Assembly: GCF_000281045.1 (NCBI RefSeq)
Contig: NW_008246075.1
Coordinates: 715,344 to 779,343 of the forward strand
DNA from: Saprolegnia diclina VS20
Taxonomy: Eukaryota > Oomycota > Saprolegniomycetes > Saprolegniales > Saprolegniaceae
Direction of reading: 5' to 3'
Length of the DNA stretch: 64,000 bases
The translations under genes and the position numbers were made by a program. Positions 30,177-41,360 of the stretch are shown here, one piece after another (position 1 is the first letter of the stretch; every line of letters begins with the position of its first letter). The notes under the pieces were generated by a model. It did no database searches. It had not been told where the DNA came from and saw only the letters and a list, made by a program, of their open reading frames with translations.

Positions 30177-33100
30177 ATGGACTCTTCCCGCATGCAGGAG
30201 CTCATGAGCTCGTACTACGACCTCTCGGACAAGGAGGAGTCGGTCAACCAGAGCAAGAACATTGACGCTCCGGGCTTCGTCGCCGACGACTACGTCAAGG
30301 TAGACAACCTCCATGGAGGCGCACGGCGTTGACATCGTCGTGCAGGGGATGCTCGAGCGCATGGGCATGGACGACCTCCTTCGCCGCGATGACCAGATGA
30401 TCAAAGAGATCAAGGAGCTCGACACCAACATGCAGATGCTTGTGTACGAAAACTACAACAAGTTCATTAGCGCCACGGATACGATCCGCAAGATGAAGGT
30501 ACTACCGCGGCTGCCCTCCTTCGTAGTACCTCATGAAGCGCTAGACGAACGTCGAGACGATGGAGTCGGAGGTCAAGCGCGTCGTCGAGAGCATGGACAA
30601 GATCACGCTCCAGAGCGAAAACGTCGGGAACGCACTGGCGCCCTTCCGGTCCAAGGTCCGTCCATTGCATGTACATAGGCCATGGCGCTCAGCGGGCGAC
30701 GCAGGTGGAGAAGCTCGTGGGCGTCCGCCGGCTCTTGAAGCGCCTTGAGTTCATCTTCCAGCTACCCCAGCGTCTCAAGAGGTACATTCTGCTACTGCTT
30801 TAATGTCGCTCGACTCGAGTGCGCAGCGCGATCAAGGCGCAAGAGTACGAGAAAGCGACCAAGTACTTTGTGATTGCCAACCGCATCTTGAAGCGCTACC
30901 AACACATTGCCTCGTTCAAGGTGCGACGATGCATCTTGCTCGTGCATGTCGGAAGCAACTGCTGTAGACGATCCAAGTCGAAGCCGAGCACATCATGGTC
31001 GGTCTGCGCACCATCGTCCAGAAGAAGCTCGACGACGACGCCACGACTGCAGCCCATGTCGAAGAGTACACGACGCTGCTCTTGGACTTGAACGTGAACG
31101 CTGTCGACGTGCGGCAGCGGTTTTTGCAGTGGCATCAGCGTCAGTTTGACAAGATGTTCGCGTCCTTCCAGGTACATGCATCGCGCTCTGCGTAGGACCA
31201 AACAGTTCGTGTAGCCAACCGACCAAGCGCTCCTGCCCGTCATGACCTTTGTCTCGTCCATCAGCGAGGTACAATCTCTGCCTCTGGCAACAAGCATTGA
31301 TATTGGGCAGACGTTTGTACCGGTGTTTCACGAGACCGCGCGGGCGTTCCAGCGCATCTTTGGCGCGCTCGAAGCAGCCGACCCCAACCACCGGCTCGCG
31401 TTCAACACGTGCGCCACCAAGTGGTACGATATGTTTGCGAGTCTCTGCGAGGCGCAATGCCAGCGCCCGCTCTCGGCCTTTGTAAGTCCCACACAACGCT
31501 CTCTGTGGCCGTAATATCAACGTCTATGATGCAGACGAGCGATGACGAGGCCAACGCCAGCTCCAGTTCGGGATCGAATGGCTACGGCATTCTCATGCTT
31601 GTGCTCCAAACCTTCATCGATCGCACAGCAACGCTCGATAGCCCCGAGCTGCCCCTTGCCGACGTGCGCGAACGAACACCTCAAGTCGTGGAAGCGGCGG
31701 TACGAAGACAAGCAGCGACGAATACGTGTATGGACGGTAGTGCTCTGGTGTAGATTCGGTACCAAGTGGACGCGTCGTTTCTCAGTCTCAAGCGCGAGTT
31801 TATGGAGACCGTCGGGCAGTTCCACGCGCAGCTCCAAGCATCCCCTGTCGTGCCGCCTGTCGCGTCCAAGCTCGCCAAGTCGTACGTTGAGCGCATCGAG
31901 CAGACGCTGCAGCGCATGCAGGTACGAATTCTCGCAGTGGTGTTGCAGTAGTAAGCGACTCGGTGGCGTAGCCGCTGGTGGGCACCGCAGCGCACCTCGT
32001 GCCCGACATGACACGCGCCTTGTCCGATCTCGTACTGGTAGGATCTTGATGGCGTCGATCCAGCACGACAGCGTCTTGTAGAACCGCTTTTGCGGATTCC
32101 TCCAGTGGCTTGCGCGCACGTTGCTCGTGTACGTCGAGTCATCGCGCGTGCAAGCGGTGCGTCGTGCCGAAGCCGTGCAAGCGAACGACGTCGCCGCCCC
32201 CGATTTGGCCGTCACGCCGTCATTCCTCGTCCTTCTCGCATGTGTCTTTCGCAACTTGAGCGCGACAGCGATTCCCCATTGCATCCAAGTGCTTGTCGAG
32301 TGCTTGCCCGTCTTTGACACGATGGATCCGGTGTGCTGTTGTGGTGTCGATGCTGCTGGACTCATGGACGTACGTAGGCGACAAGTTTGCGAAACGAGAG
32401 CTCCAAGGTAGATGCTGCGGGGCTGGTGGCGCTTGCGACCGACGCGTCGTCGGCCTTTTTGCATCACTTGTGCATCGGCCACGGTCTGCGCCTCGGTGCG
32501 ACCTTGCGCAAGGGCATGGAGGCTCAAAACTGGCTCAACGTAAAGCTACGATTTCATCTGCAGGGCAAACGTGATGGTATAGGCTACCGAGCCGCGCTCT
32601 GTCCGCGCCAGCATTGACACACTGATCGACGACATGGTGCAGATCGCCAAGGCCACGGCGCAGGTTGCTCAACTTGACAAAAATACAGGACTACATACCA
32701 CGATGGGCATAGATCTTTGGCGAGCCGCTGCCCAACGCCCGCACGGCGAGCGGCGGCATTCGCGACTTGCGCCGCCAGAAGACCAACCCGAGCATGCGTC
32801 CGACGGGCAGCGGCGGACTGAAGCAACAAACGACGTCGTCGGGGCACCTCTACATGGACATTGCGCGCATCTTTGCCAAGAAGATCCAGGTGTTCCAAGG
32901 CGCGTCCTTTGCATGCAACCTCGATAGCGTCCTCGCCGCGACGTTCAAGATGGCGTTCAAGGCGTGGGGCGAGTACGTTCGCCTGCACACGTTTGGCAAG
33001 TGCGGTGTCCAGCAGCTCCAAGTCGACACGGAGCTCCTCAAGTGGATTGCAGCGATGCTCGTCGCGACGGAGACCAGTCTCCACGAGCTCGACAGTTTGC

Positions 33101-33265
33101 TCACGGACGTGGTCACGAATGCGATCGAGCGTGCGCTCGAGCCTGGCCTCATGGAAGAGAGGTACACTGCACAATCTTCCTACAGGACGCCACCTCATCC
33201 TACCCTCTAGTGTGCTCGTCGCCATTGTCAGCACGAAGAAAGGCTCGATGCGCCTGGATCTCTAA
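30177..33265 (+). CDS. VPS51: VPS51, GARP/EARP tethering complex subunit
   Basis: Many exons (twelve or more), with introns of mostly 40-60 nt, such as 30301-30345 and the last one near 33162-33209. The N-terminus reads [25 protein letters not shown] and the near-invariant [23 protein letters not shown], followed by [15 protein letters not shown], as in human VPS51. Later exons include RFQFLFE-type sequence ([19 protein letters not shown]), a middle helical region, and the C-terminal [23 protein letters not shown], matching the human FGRFGLQQVQVD segment. The last exon ends [21 protein letters not shown]51 binds VPS52-54 to tether endosome-derived vesicles at the trans-Golgi. Exon edges in the middle third are approximate. 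Confidence 0.9.
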
Positions 33266-33587
33266 CCTCGCAACGAATCTTGGATGCTTTCCGTTGAAAT
33301 CGCGCACCCAGGATGATGTGCATTCGTATACTCGAACCCATCGCGTCGACATCAAGAAGTGTGGCTGGGTGCAGTGCAGTTGCACGGTCGGTCAAGCCTG
33401 ATCGGACGACTTGGCGAATCGCATGGAGCTGTCGCATTCATTGATGCGTCGTGGGTGATTGACATGCTCCTGGGCGCGTCATGGATACTCCATGTTGAGT
33501 CCGCCATGCAGTGGAAAATGATCTGCGACCGTTCCTGGAACTTTGCCACGCAGATCTTACCGTCCGGATATGATACGGCAGCAACCA
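33266..33587. other. Intergenic, no gene seen
   Basis: About 320 bp between VPS51 and the deformylase gene. A partial palindrome TCCGGATA occurs at 33563-33570, overlapping an in-frame ATG at 33570. Confidence 0.5.
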
Positions 33588-34181
33588 ATGGCGCGCGTCC
33601 CGGCGGTCGTCCTGTCGCTGGGGTCGCCCCTGCTGCGCACAGTCTGCACGCCCGTGGCGGCGTCGGAGCTGCACTCGGTGGCGTTTGCGCAAGAGACTGC
33701 GCAGCTCACTGCGACGCTCGAGGCTTTTCGAGCCACACACGGCTTTGGCCGGGGCATAGCGGCGCCCCAGATTGGCATCACCAAGCGCTTTCTCGCTCTC
33801 AATCTCGGCGACGGTCCGCGCGTGCTCATCAACCCGACAATCACGCGTTGGAGCAAAGATACCTTTACGATGTGGGACGATTGCATGTGCTTTCCGGACC
33901 TCCTCGTCAAAGTCCGTCGTCATGCTTCGATCGAAGTGGCGTTCAGCGATGAAGTGGGCAACGTGCAGGTGTGGCAACACTTGGACCGACCAACGTCAGA
34001 GCTCCTGCAGCACGAAATCGACCATCTCGACGGCCTTCTCGCTACGGACCGAGCCCTAGGTCAGCCTCACACGATGGGTGCGAACGAGCTCCTCGCGGCT
34101 TTTCCCGACGTCATCATCGCCCGGGATGCGTTCGAAGCCAACAAACCGACCTTCATGGCCATGGTCGACTATACGATTTAG
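33588..34181 (+). CDS. Peptide deformylase-like metalloprotein
   Basis: An intronless gene for 197 residues. Motif 1 is FGRGIAAPQIGITKR (consensus GxGxAAxQ), motif 3 is LLQHEIDHLDGLL (HExxH with the usual DHLxG), and a spacing of about 45 residues separates motif 2 from it. Motif 2, normally EGCLS, reads DDCMC: the metal-binding Cys is kept, but Glu-Gly is Asp-Asp and Leu-Ser is Met-Cys. Deformylases remove formyl groups from new proteins in mitochondria or plastids; no clear transit peptide is seen with this start, although an ATG at 33570 adds six residues. The altered motif 2 raises the chance of a changed or reduced activity. Confidence 0.85.
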   Translation: MARVPAVVLSLGSPLLRTVCTPVAASELHSVAFAQETAQLTATLEAFRATHGFGRGIAAPQIGITKRFLALNLGDGPRVLINPTITRWSKDTFTMWDDCMCFPDLLVKVRRHASIEVAFSDEVGNVQVWQHLDRPTSELLQHEIDHLDGLLATDRALGQPHTMGANELLAAFPDVIIARDAFEANKPTFMAMVDYTI

Positions 34182-34785
34182 CTGCGCACTCGTCGCTAGC
34201 TGAGCTGTGGCATGAGCAAGGGATATAAAAACACTTTATATCCTTGGGCATGAGTTGCTCGCGGTCATGTGGATTCTACTAGTGCACGGAGTTTCGATTG
34301 TCGCGTAGTACTTGATCGATCGCACTCGCTTCCTTTCCCAAGCACGCCCACGAGCTTCGGATGCTATTGACGTCGCTCGATTCGAGGCGGTGATGGAACC
34401 CCAGCAGCATATATGCATACCCGAGTTGCAGCCCCAACACTGCGAGCTACGAAGGTGGCCGAGCTGAAAGCAGCCGAGGTGCTCCCTGCTGCTGCTCAAT
34501 CATTGCCACCAACATGGTCAGCGCACTGCCCACCACCGCGGACGCTCAACTACAGCTGCATTCAAGCTCATCTGTCTCGCCAGGGCAGATTGATGTGTCT
34601 ACTGTCGGCTTTACCCAGTGTTTTTATGGGATCAAACGTCGGTGTGAACGTAGCTTAGCCCAAGATGCCTCCAACATGCTCGAGATTCGTGCGTCATAAT
34701 TATACATCAAAGTTACTTCTGAGAACGCGATAGAGCACATATGAACATTTATTGAATGGCAAAACCTAAGAGTCTAAGAAGAAAT
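34182..34785. other. Intergenic between convergent genes, no gene seen
   Basis: About 600 bp between the stops of the deformylase and PDX1 genes. There are short frames only. AT-rich sequence lies near 34700-34770, close to the PDX1 3' end. Confidence 0.5.
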
Positions 34786-35712
34786 TTACCACGTGCCGTG
34801 GAGACCGCCCTCACGGTCGCGGAAGTTGACGTTCGACTTCTTGAGGTCCTGGATGCCGACCATGGCCTCGCCGAGGTCCGTCGAGATTTCCTTGAGGATC
34901 TTGGCGTCCTTGTAGTGCGTGACGGCCTGGACCATGGCGCGGGCGCGCTTGACCGGGTCGCCCGACTTGAAGATGCCCGAGCCGACAAAGACACCGTCCA
35001 TGCCGAGCTGCATCATCAAGGCAGCGTCGGCGGGCGTGGCAACACCACCGGCGGCAAAGTTGACGACCGGGAGGCGGCCCGTGGCAGCGACCTGCTTGAC
35101 GAGGTCGTACGGGGCCTGCATCTCCTTGGCAGCAACAAAGAGCTCGTCTTCGTCCATGGCGGTGAGGCGCTTGATCTCGCGATGGACTGCGCGGGCGTGG
35201 CGGACAGCCTCGACGACGTTGCCGGTACCGGCCTCGCCCTTGGTGCGGAGCATGGCAGCGCCTTCGGCGATGCGGCGGAGGGCCTCGCCCAGGTTGCGGC
35301 AGCCGCAGACGAACGGGACCTTGAACTTGCCCTTGTTGATGTGGTTCTCTTCGTCGGCCATCGTCAACACCTCGCTCTCGTCAATGTAGTCAATCTCGAC
35401 CGCCTCCAAGATCTGCGCCTCGACAAAGTGGCCGATGCGGACCTTGGCCATGACGGGGATCGTCACGGCCTTCTTGATGGCTTCGATCATGGCCGGGTCC
35501 GACATGCGGGCGACGCTGCCGTCGGCGCGGATGTCAGCGGGGATACGCTCGAGCGCCATGACGGCGACGGCGCCAGCCTCTTCGGCGATGCGCGCCTGCT
35601 CGACGTTGATGACGTCCATGATGACACCACCCTTGAGCATCTTGGCGAGACCGGCCTTGACGAGGAAGGTACCTTCGGCGGCGACGACGGGAGCGGCTTC
35701 ACTGGCGACCAT
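34786..35712 (-). CDS. PDX1: Pyridoxal 5'-phosphate synthase subunit PDX1 (PdxS/SNZ)
   Basis: An intronless gene for 308 residues, full length for the family. Key signatures: [19 protein letters not shown] with the early active-site Asp and a following Lys, [31 protein letters not shown] with the second catalytic Lys, [42 protein letters not shown] and [18 protein letters not shown] followed by [11 protein letters not shown]. The enzyme builds vitamin B6 from ribose 5-phosphate, glyceraldehyde 3-phosphate and ammonia supplied by PDX2. It is one of several genes here that contain no intron. A perfect GC-rich inverted repeat lies about 100 bp upstream. Confidence 0.97.
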   Translation of the reverse strand: MVASEAAPVVAAEGTFLVKAGLAKMLKGGVIMDVINVEQARIAEEAGAVAVMALERIPADIRADGSVARMSDPAMIEAIKKAVTIPVMAKVRIGHFVEAQILEAVEIDYIDESEVLTMADEENHINKGKFKVPFVCGCRNLGEALRRIAEGAAMLRTKGEAGTGNVVEAVRHARAVHREIKRLTAMDEDELFVAAKEMQAPYDLVKQVAATGRLPVVNFAAGGVATPADAALMMQLGMDGVFVGSGIFKSGDPVKRARAMVQAVTHYKDAKILKEISTDLGEAMVGIQDLKKSNVNFRDREGGLHGTW

Positions 35713-36697
35713 GGTGCTGAGGAGTGCTTGGCAGAAGAGGATCTTTTGCAGAATGATACATCTCGGGCGGCGCGCCTTGGAAGCCCAAGAAGCCTCGCGT
35801 CGCTCAATTTTTGGGCCCGGCCCGTGGCTCGTGGGCCGGGCCCAGCCAATCAGCGCGCGGCATGCCGAAAGTGTTTGCGTGCTTCAAGCACGCACTGGAG
35901 TCGGTACACTTGGTATTTGTATGCGATGACGACACCCGACCTGGGACACGTCGATTGGATGCGCCGACTTGAGCTGGGCCGGCCCAGTGACGCATCCACG
36001 GTATCCATCTCGGAGAGAGTTCCGCGGACGCCATCCCGTGCACTTGCGGTTCACGCGGCTTGGGCGTGGACCACGGCCAACCGAAAATGTCGACCATGCC
36101 AACGTCGTCCACCAGCCAATGTTGGTGGTCTATGCATCGATTATCGAAGCGCCCACTGAAGATGACAATGGCGTCGTAGAATGCCACGTATTCCTATACC
36201 GGTACTGTAGGTGAGGATGATGCTCATGGGGCGGTACTCCACATGGCCGTCGACAGACTCGTCGAGTGCAACCTTCCAAGCAACCAGCACCTTCCAAGTG
36301 CTTCCAGAGTCCCCGACCCAACATGGCGCCATTGTCATTGCCATGGAGCGTCCAGGAAGAGCAACAATGATGGCAATGATGGCGCCAAGTAGGTTCAACG
36401 GCTGTGATGTGTCTACAGCACTGTACGCCATTTGCCGATGATGTCGCTGTGCTCGTCTTGGCGGCAAAACGATCTTTATCGACGAGCTTCATCGCGCTTC
36501 GATGTCGACCCCTTCTTGAGCTTTGACGAGTGACGAGTCGTTCAATGCAGGGCGATGGGAGCAACCGCGTACGATCATGTTATGGTGCGGTGGAGGGCAG
36601 TGTACTCGGTCTACGAGGACGCGCCACTGCATCTGAACGCACCGGGAAACAGCGAAGACATGGAGTTGCATCGCAAAATGCTGCTAATTAGGACGAG
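35713..36697. other. Intergenic, PDX1 promoter and spacer
   Basis: Nearly 1 kb with no recognised gene. It holds the PDX1 promoter, including the inverted repeat at 35813-35843, a CCAAT box just beyond it, and the 14-bp palindrome CTGGGCCGGCCCAG at 35974-35987. Confidence 0.55.
35813..35843. promoter_or_regulatory. Perfect 11-bp inverted repeat in the PDX1 promoter
   Basis: GGGCCCGGCCC at 35813-35823 and its exact reverse complement GGGCCGGGCCC at 35833-35843 flank a 9-nt spacer. It lies about 100-130 bp upstream of the PDX1 start, and a CCAAT box follows within a few bases. It could be an operator-like site for a dimeric regulator or a stem in the 5' leader. Confidence 0.6.
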
Positions 36698-38153
36698 TTA
36701 CAAGACCTTCTTGTTCATCGCGCGCACGGTTTGGTGGATGATCTGGTCGAGGATGCCAATGACGGTGAAGACACCGCCAATGATGGCGCAGGCCGACGTG
36801 AGAAAGTGGTAGAACGGCACCGAGTCTTCACTGATCTTGACCGACATGGGGCTCAGATCGTAGCGAAACATGATGGAGGGCAGGTCGTCCTTCTCCTCGT
36901 ACTCGTTCGAGTGCGCAGTGTACTTGTACACGTTGATGACGTCGTCGTTCGACTGCACGTACGAGTTGGTCACGACCTTGATGTAGTGCACATACGTGTG
37001 CTCCTTGTGGTACGCGGTAAACTCCTTGCCCTCGAGGCGGTGCGAGTAGAGCTTGGCGTGCGCGTCCTTGGGCAGCCGCACGAGGTCGTTGTACGGCACG
37101 GGCTCGCCAAACCAGAGCTCGCCGACCGTGTGCGACGCGTTCACGAGGCTCGCATCCATCGAGTACGCAGGGTTCTGCAAGTGCACGTGGAAGTTGCCTG
37201 GCACGCGCTTGACGTAGAGGTGCCCGTAGAGCTGGCAGCCCTCGGCGCCCGGCGCCTTGGCGATGAGCTCGCCCTTCGTCGCGGCCTCCTTCTTGTCGCT
37301 CTCGTGCATCTCCTTCTTGCGCTGCTCGGCGTAGTCGGCCTCGCCTTCAAAGAGCGTCCGGAACTTCTCCGTGAACGCTTCGACCGACCGATCACCGTGG
37401 TACATTTCGACGGGCGAGAGGTCGCCGTCCTTGTAAAACATGATGGTCGGGTACGCGCGGATGAACTGCGTCATGCAGAGCTCCGGATGCGCTTGGCAGT
37501 CGACGGACGCGACGCGCATGCGCTGGCCCATGTGGAGCGTCGGCAGCGTCTTGGCCGTGCGGACCCAGACGGGCTCGAGGCGCTGGCACCAAATGCACCA
37601 CGGCGCGTAAAAGTCGACGGCCACATAGTGGTGCTCCTTGAGGAACGGCTCGAACGTCGCTTCGTCCAGCATCGTGACGACGGCGTCCGACTCGGGCAAA
37701 TCGCCGTAGACCGAGTCGTCGGCGTACGCGGGCATCGGCTGCTCCTCGGCCGACATGCCGAGGATGCGGCGCTTCGAGTCGATGCGGATCTTGTAAATGT
37801 CCTTGGTCATGTTGTGCTTGCGCGTGCCCGTCATGTCGCTCACGTCAATGGATGCAAACTCGCAGCGGAGGTCGGGCACCGTGATGTTGAAGTTGATGCG
37901 CATCATCTCGTCGAGGCCCTCGTCCATGACAATGTCGTAGCGGTAGTTGACGCTGAGGTAGCTGTTGAACTCGAGGATGAAGAGCACAAACATGATGAAG
38001 CAGCCGACGAGCGAGAGGCTCACGCCGGGCAGCGTCGACACCGTGAGGTCCTGCATGAAGCCATGAGCTTATCTGCCTGTTCATCGAGCCAATGTCTACC
38101 TCCGGAATCTTCTTGTAAAAGTCCCATTTCTTGAGCGTGTCCATGGCGCCCAT
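36698..38153 (-). CDS. Protein disulfide isomerase fused to an Erv41/46-like membrane protein (PDIL5-4 type)
   Basis: Two exons. The first encodes MGAMDTLKKWDFYKKIPE; a 48-nt intron leads to DLTVSTLPGVSLSL and a first membrane helix (VGCFIMFVLFILEF). Then come the Erv41/46 N-terminal domain (NITVPDLRCEFASIDVSD), a thioredoxin domain with YAPWCIWCQRLEP (active-site CIWC) and YPTIMFYKDG, an Asp/Glu/Lys-rich linker, the Erv-like lumenal domain with CQLYGHLYVKRVPGNFHV and IMFRYDLSPMSV, and a C-terminal helix with FLTSACAIIGGVFTVIGILD. Plants and several protists have the same fusion. Erv41/46 cycle between ER and Golgi as cargo receptors, so this protein may combine thiol exchange with export or retrieval. 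About 468 residues. Confidence 0.9.
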
Positions 38154-39425
38154 GCTGCTTGTCCTTCTCCACGAGCGGTCGAAAGCGAAGTGAGTGCTCG
38201 CTACGTGGCTAGCCTCCCATTGGCTGATTGCAGTAATACCTCCCAAAATACATAGAATACGACATGCAATGCCAGAGGTATTTCGAGATCCAGTATGATT
38301 TTCGAACCCGATCCAAATTGGAGGCGATTCGTCGAATTCGCGAAAGCAAACGTACAATTTGTGAATCGATACATATATATTGTGCTCTGAAGCACCACAA
38401 AAACGAGGTTTCGTGGCGACGGACAACCAAGCGCCCAATGTTCTTGTCGCGGCAGCATTTGAGTTGCTTGATTTGCATTGTCCTGGACAGCCATTTCTCG
38501 ATGTGTCTTCATAGCGCTAGCAAACTGCACTTGCACCGCGCGTCGTAGAGCGCTCCTGTCTCGAGCTCTCAGATCCAACAAGCAGCTATCGTCGATGCGC
38601 CGGTTGGTCCAGCGGTCGCAACCACTAAAGATGTGTGTTGCTGGTCAACTCGTCACAGTACGATGAGCAGAGTGTGGACAGAGACCTTCCAGCGCATCAA
38701 GCAGCTGCATGGAGTCGGTGGCGGTCGTTCCTTCCGTACATGTCTGGCTCGCAAGAGCAAGCCAAACGCGCTCTTTTCAAAAGGTGACACGACTGTTGAG
38801 CCAACTCGATGGCTTCGGCAGGGTGTACGAGTTGCGGACGATACGACGGAGCGTCAAGAGTCAAGCAGCAGTGCAACGTAAGCGCACAAGCGTTCGTTCC
38901 CGAAGTTAGGCTCAGCACAGTCAGCGAGACGCTGACGGAGGCCGGGCTCAAACCGTATTCCAAGCCTCCTTACGCACAGAGAAGCTCGAGACAACATGTA
39001 GCTCGAACGAAGCCATTCTCTCAGTCTCTCGCTGGGGGCAGCCAAGAAGCTGACAAAGCTCAACGCGAACGAGAAGGCGACCGTTCCAGGAGCGTCAGTG
39101 GGCCAATGTGGCGAGCCGCCTACTGCCAGCGCTCGAGTGCGATAAGCTCTGTACGCTGCTTGCTCGGCATCTTGCTGCTGTCGCCCACGGACGCGATGTC
39201 GTGACTCATTGTCCTCTTGTGGCGCCAACCAAACGGATGCCATGCAAAATATTGGGTGCCGCCATATCCGGATAGGACCTGCCGTGGAGCGCAATTCCGC
39301 ATTTGAAAAAGAGTACATATAAACACTATGTCAAACGTCTCCATATTGGTCTGGCATAAAAAACCTCAATATATCAATATTCGTCGAAAGGTCAACCACT
39401 TGACACGCAGTCAACAAGCGTCGCT
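38154..39425. other. Intergenic between divergent genes, no gene seen
   Basis: About 1.27 kb between the starts of the PDI fusion gene (minus) and the double-PH gene (plus). There is one ATTGG box close to the PDI start (about 38218). Short frames on both strands carry no known motif. Confidence 0.5.
39265..39274. promoter_or_regulatory. TATCCGGATA palindrome upstream of the double-PH gene
   Basis: A perfect 10-bp palindrome about 150 bp before the ATG at 39426. It is the same word as at 18576 and 49091. Confidence 0.45.
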
Positions 39426-40193
39426 ATGGAGCGCAGCGCGAGCTTGGCGCGCAGCCGCCCAGAGGAATTTCGACTCGTAAACGCCGACTTTGCCGGGTAC
39501 GCGTACCGCCTGAGCAAGAAGTGGAAGCGGCGCTTCTTCGTGCTCGAGGGCCGCCGGCTCTCGTACTTTGGCAACGAGGACGAAGCGAACGACCCCGGGC
39601 GAGCGCCCAAGGGTGCGATCACGGTCTGCGCCGCTTACCATTGGAGCGACGTCAACAACGGCCTCATCATCGTCTCGTCGTCCGGGGATCTCTGGAAGTG
39701 CTATGTGGAAATGACCAACGCCGGCGAGGAGATTTTGCCGGCGCTCACCCGCGTGGCCGAGCACTGCCGCGCGGTCGCCGACGGCCGGGCGACCAGCGGC
39801 GACGTGCCATCGGCGGCCGAGGTGACGGCGATCCGCCAGTTTTGCAATGCGCGCGCGACCGCCGAGTTTAAGCTCAATCACTTTTGCGTCCCGCTGCGTG
39901 TGGACGCCCACGTCACGCGGGGCTGGGTGGAGAAGCGCGGCGCGGTCATGCGCTCGTGGAAGCGCCGGTACTTTGTATTGCGCGAAAACGTCCTTGCGTA
40001 CTACGACATCAACCTCGAAGGCCAGCCCAAGAAGGGCGGCGACCTTGTCCAGAGCATCGAGACAAGCACGGTCAAGCCCAACGGCCTCGAGTTCAAGATG
40101 GTGAGCGGCCGCAGCCTCGTCGGCTTTACCGAGACGACCGACGATCATGTGCAGTGGCTCCTCGCCGCCAACACGCTGTACCACGAGCCTTGA
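39426..40193 (+). CDS. Double pleckstrin-homology domain protein
   Basis: An intronless gene for 255 residues. PH domain 1 shows FAGYAYRLSKKWKRRFFVLE and LSYFGNEDEA. PH domain 2 shows RGWVEKRGAVMRSWKRRYF, VLRENVLAYYDIN and the terminal Trp helix HVQWLLAANTLY. The K-x-(W/S)-W-K-R-R-(F/Y)-F-V-L signature of strand 2 in both domains suggests phosphoinositide or membrane binding. There is no catalytic domain, so it is probably an adaptor. The ATG is preceded by an AT-rich stretch. It converges with the gene at 40246, 52 bp apart. Confidence 0.85.
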   Translation: MERSASLARSRPEEFRLVNADFAGYAYRLSKKWKRRFFVLEGRRLSYFGNEDEANDPGRAPKGAITVCAAYHWSDVNNGLIIVSSSGDLWKCYVEMTNAGEEILPALTRVAEHCRAVADGRATSGDVPSAAEVTAIRQFCNARATAEFKLNHFCVPLRVDAHVTRGWVEKRGAVMRSWKRRYFVLRENVLAYYDINLEGQPKKGGDLVQSIETSTVKPNGLEFKMVSGRSLVGFTETTDDHVQWLLAANTLYHEP

Positions 40194-40245
40194 GCGAAAA
40201 GGGTTAAATTAAAAAATGTGGTGTGGCAAAATCCAAGCGCGTCAA

Positions 40246-41034
40246 CTAGAACTGGTGCATGGCCATCGGGCTCGTAGTCGCCTGCGGCGACGCCTTGCGC
40301 CCGCTGTCAATAGCGTCGTGCGTCTGGTCGAGCTGCAGGCGCATCGGCGACGTCTCGGCCCAGTCGGCCTGAAAGTCGAACGCAAAGTCGGCGAGCGACG
40401 CGTCCGAGTCGCGCTCCCTGTCCATCTCGTCGTCGGCAGTCCCATGCCCGTGTGACTCGCCGTCGTCGGCAGTTCCATACGCGTGTGACTCGCCGTCGTC
40501 GACGCCAACGCAGTACGCGTCATTTGCAATGATGCTCTGGTACTCGTTCTCGTCAATGACGAAGACCGACTCGTCGCTGAAGCGGCGCGTGTGCTCCGAG
40601 ACTGCCTGGATCGCATCAATGCAGCGCTGAAGGCGAAACGTGAGCGGCGTCGCAGTCACCTCGATGCGCAGGACCGTGGCGGTACCGTCAATGGTGCACA
40701 GGAACGGCAGCTCCTTCTGTAAGAGCGCGGCTTCGTTGCGGGGAAGCGCGTGCGGCGCCGTGCGCGACCGGCGGTCCGCGGCCTCGAGCGACTCGAGAAG
40801 CGAGGCCTGGACGTCGTAGACGTACTGGTACAAGCGCTGGCGGTCGAGTGGCGACATGAAGTTGTAGATCGATTGCCCGTACAAGAGCGACCCGTCGTAC
40901 TCGGACGTCTCGGCCGTCGGCTCAAAGAACCAGCGCGGTGCGTCCATCGTCGCAAAGAGAAACTCGCCGGTCGGAAGGCAGTAGCCGACGGCGTCGCCCT
41001 GGACGCGCAGGCGCAGCAGCAAGATCGTCTCCAT
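40246..41034 (-). CDS. Hypothetical protein, possibly PAS-like, with acidic repeats
   Basis: An intronless 262-codon gene. The first 170 residues (FATMDAPRWFFEPTAETSEYD, YNFMSPLDRQRLYQYV, IDGTATVLRIEVTATPLTF) have the hydrophobic pattern and length of a PAS-type sensory fold, including a segment like the PAS S-box near FMSPLDRQ. This is a weak resemblance. A near-perfect acidic repeat follows (DDGESHAYGTA then DDGESHGHGTA), then a Met/Gln-rich end. No enzyme motif. The repeat suggests a flexible tail that may vary in length between strains. Confidence 0.6.
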   Translation of the reverse strand: METILLLRLRVQGDAVGYCLPTGEFLFATMDAPRWFFEPTAETSEYDGSLLYGQSIYNFMSPLDRQRLYQYVYDVQASLLESLEAADRRSRTAPHALPRNEAALLQKELPFLCTIDGTATVLRIEVTATPLTFRLQRCIDAIQAVSEHTRRFSDESVFVIDENEYQSIIANDAYCVGVDDGESHAYGTADDGESHGHGTADDEMDRERDSDASLADFAFDFQADWAETSPMRLQLDQTHDAIDSGRKASPQATTSPMAMHQF

Positions 41035-41360
41035 TCCCGCTTGTCGGCGATTTCAAGAAATGAATCAAATGGGCTTCTATTTTCAACGCCAAAACGGCCC
41101 ACCCCAACGTGTGCGTCAGTCTTATCCCTCCAAGAGGCTGCACCCGACGCCATTTGGTACAGACAGTCGACTGGTGGCATGGGTCGGTCGTGGTAGGTGT
41201 ACCGAGCTGCTGGCAATACTGTAGCTCCACCCCGCGAGGAGCACCAAAGAATGTGCATGGTCCCTGGACAGGACGGTCAGTCAGGCGGATCGAACATGTC
41301 ATGGCGCGCCGTGTATTCTTAGCACGATACATTACGTGCTTGCTAGTTTGACAGGACGCG
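41035..41360. other. Intergenic, no gene seen
   Basis: About 325 bp between the start of the gene at 40246-41034 and the stop of the coiled-coil gene at 41361, both on the minus strand. No motif recognised. Confidence 0.5.

Noticed and set aside
34756..36159. A 467-codon open frame opposite PDX1
   Set aside because: It is the antisense shadow of the highly conserved PDX1 gene: GC-biased codons remove stops on the other strand. No motif.
36731..38134. A 467-codon open frame opposite the PDI/ERV gene
   Set aside because: Antisense shadow, rich in Val, Arg, His and Leu with no domain; the minus strand carries clear PDI signatures.
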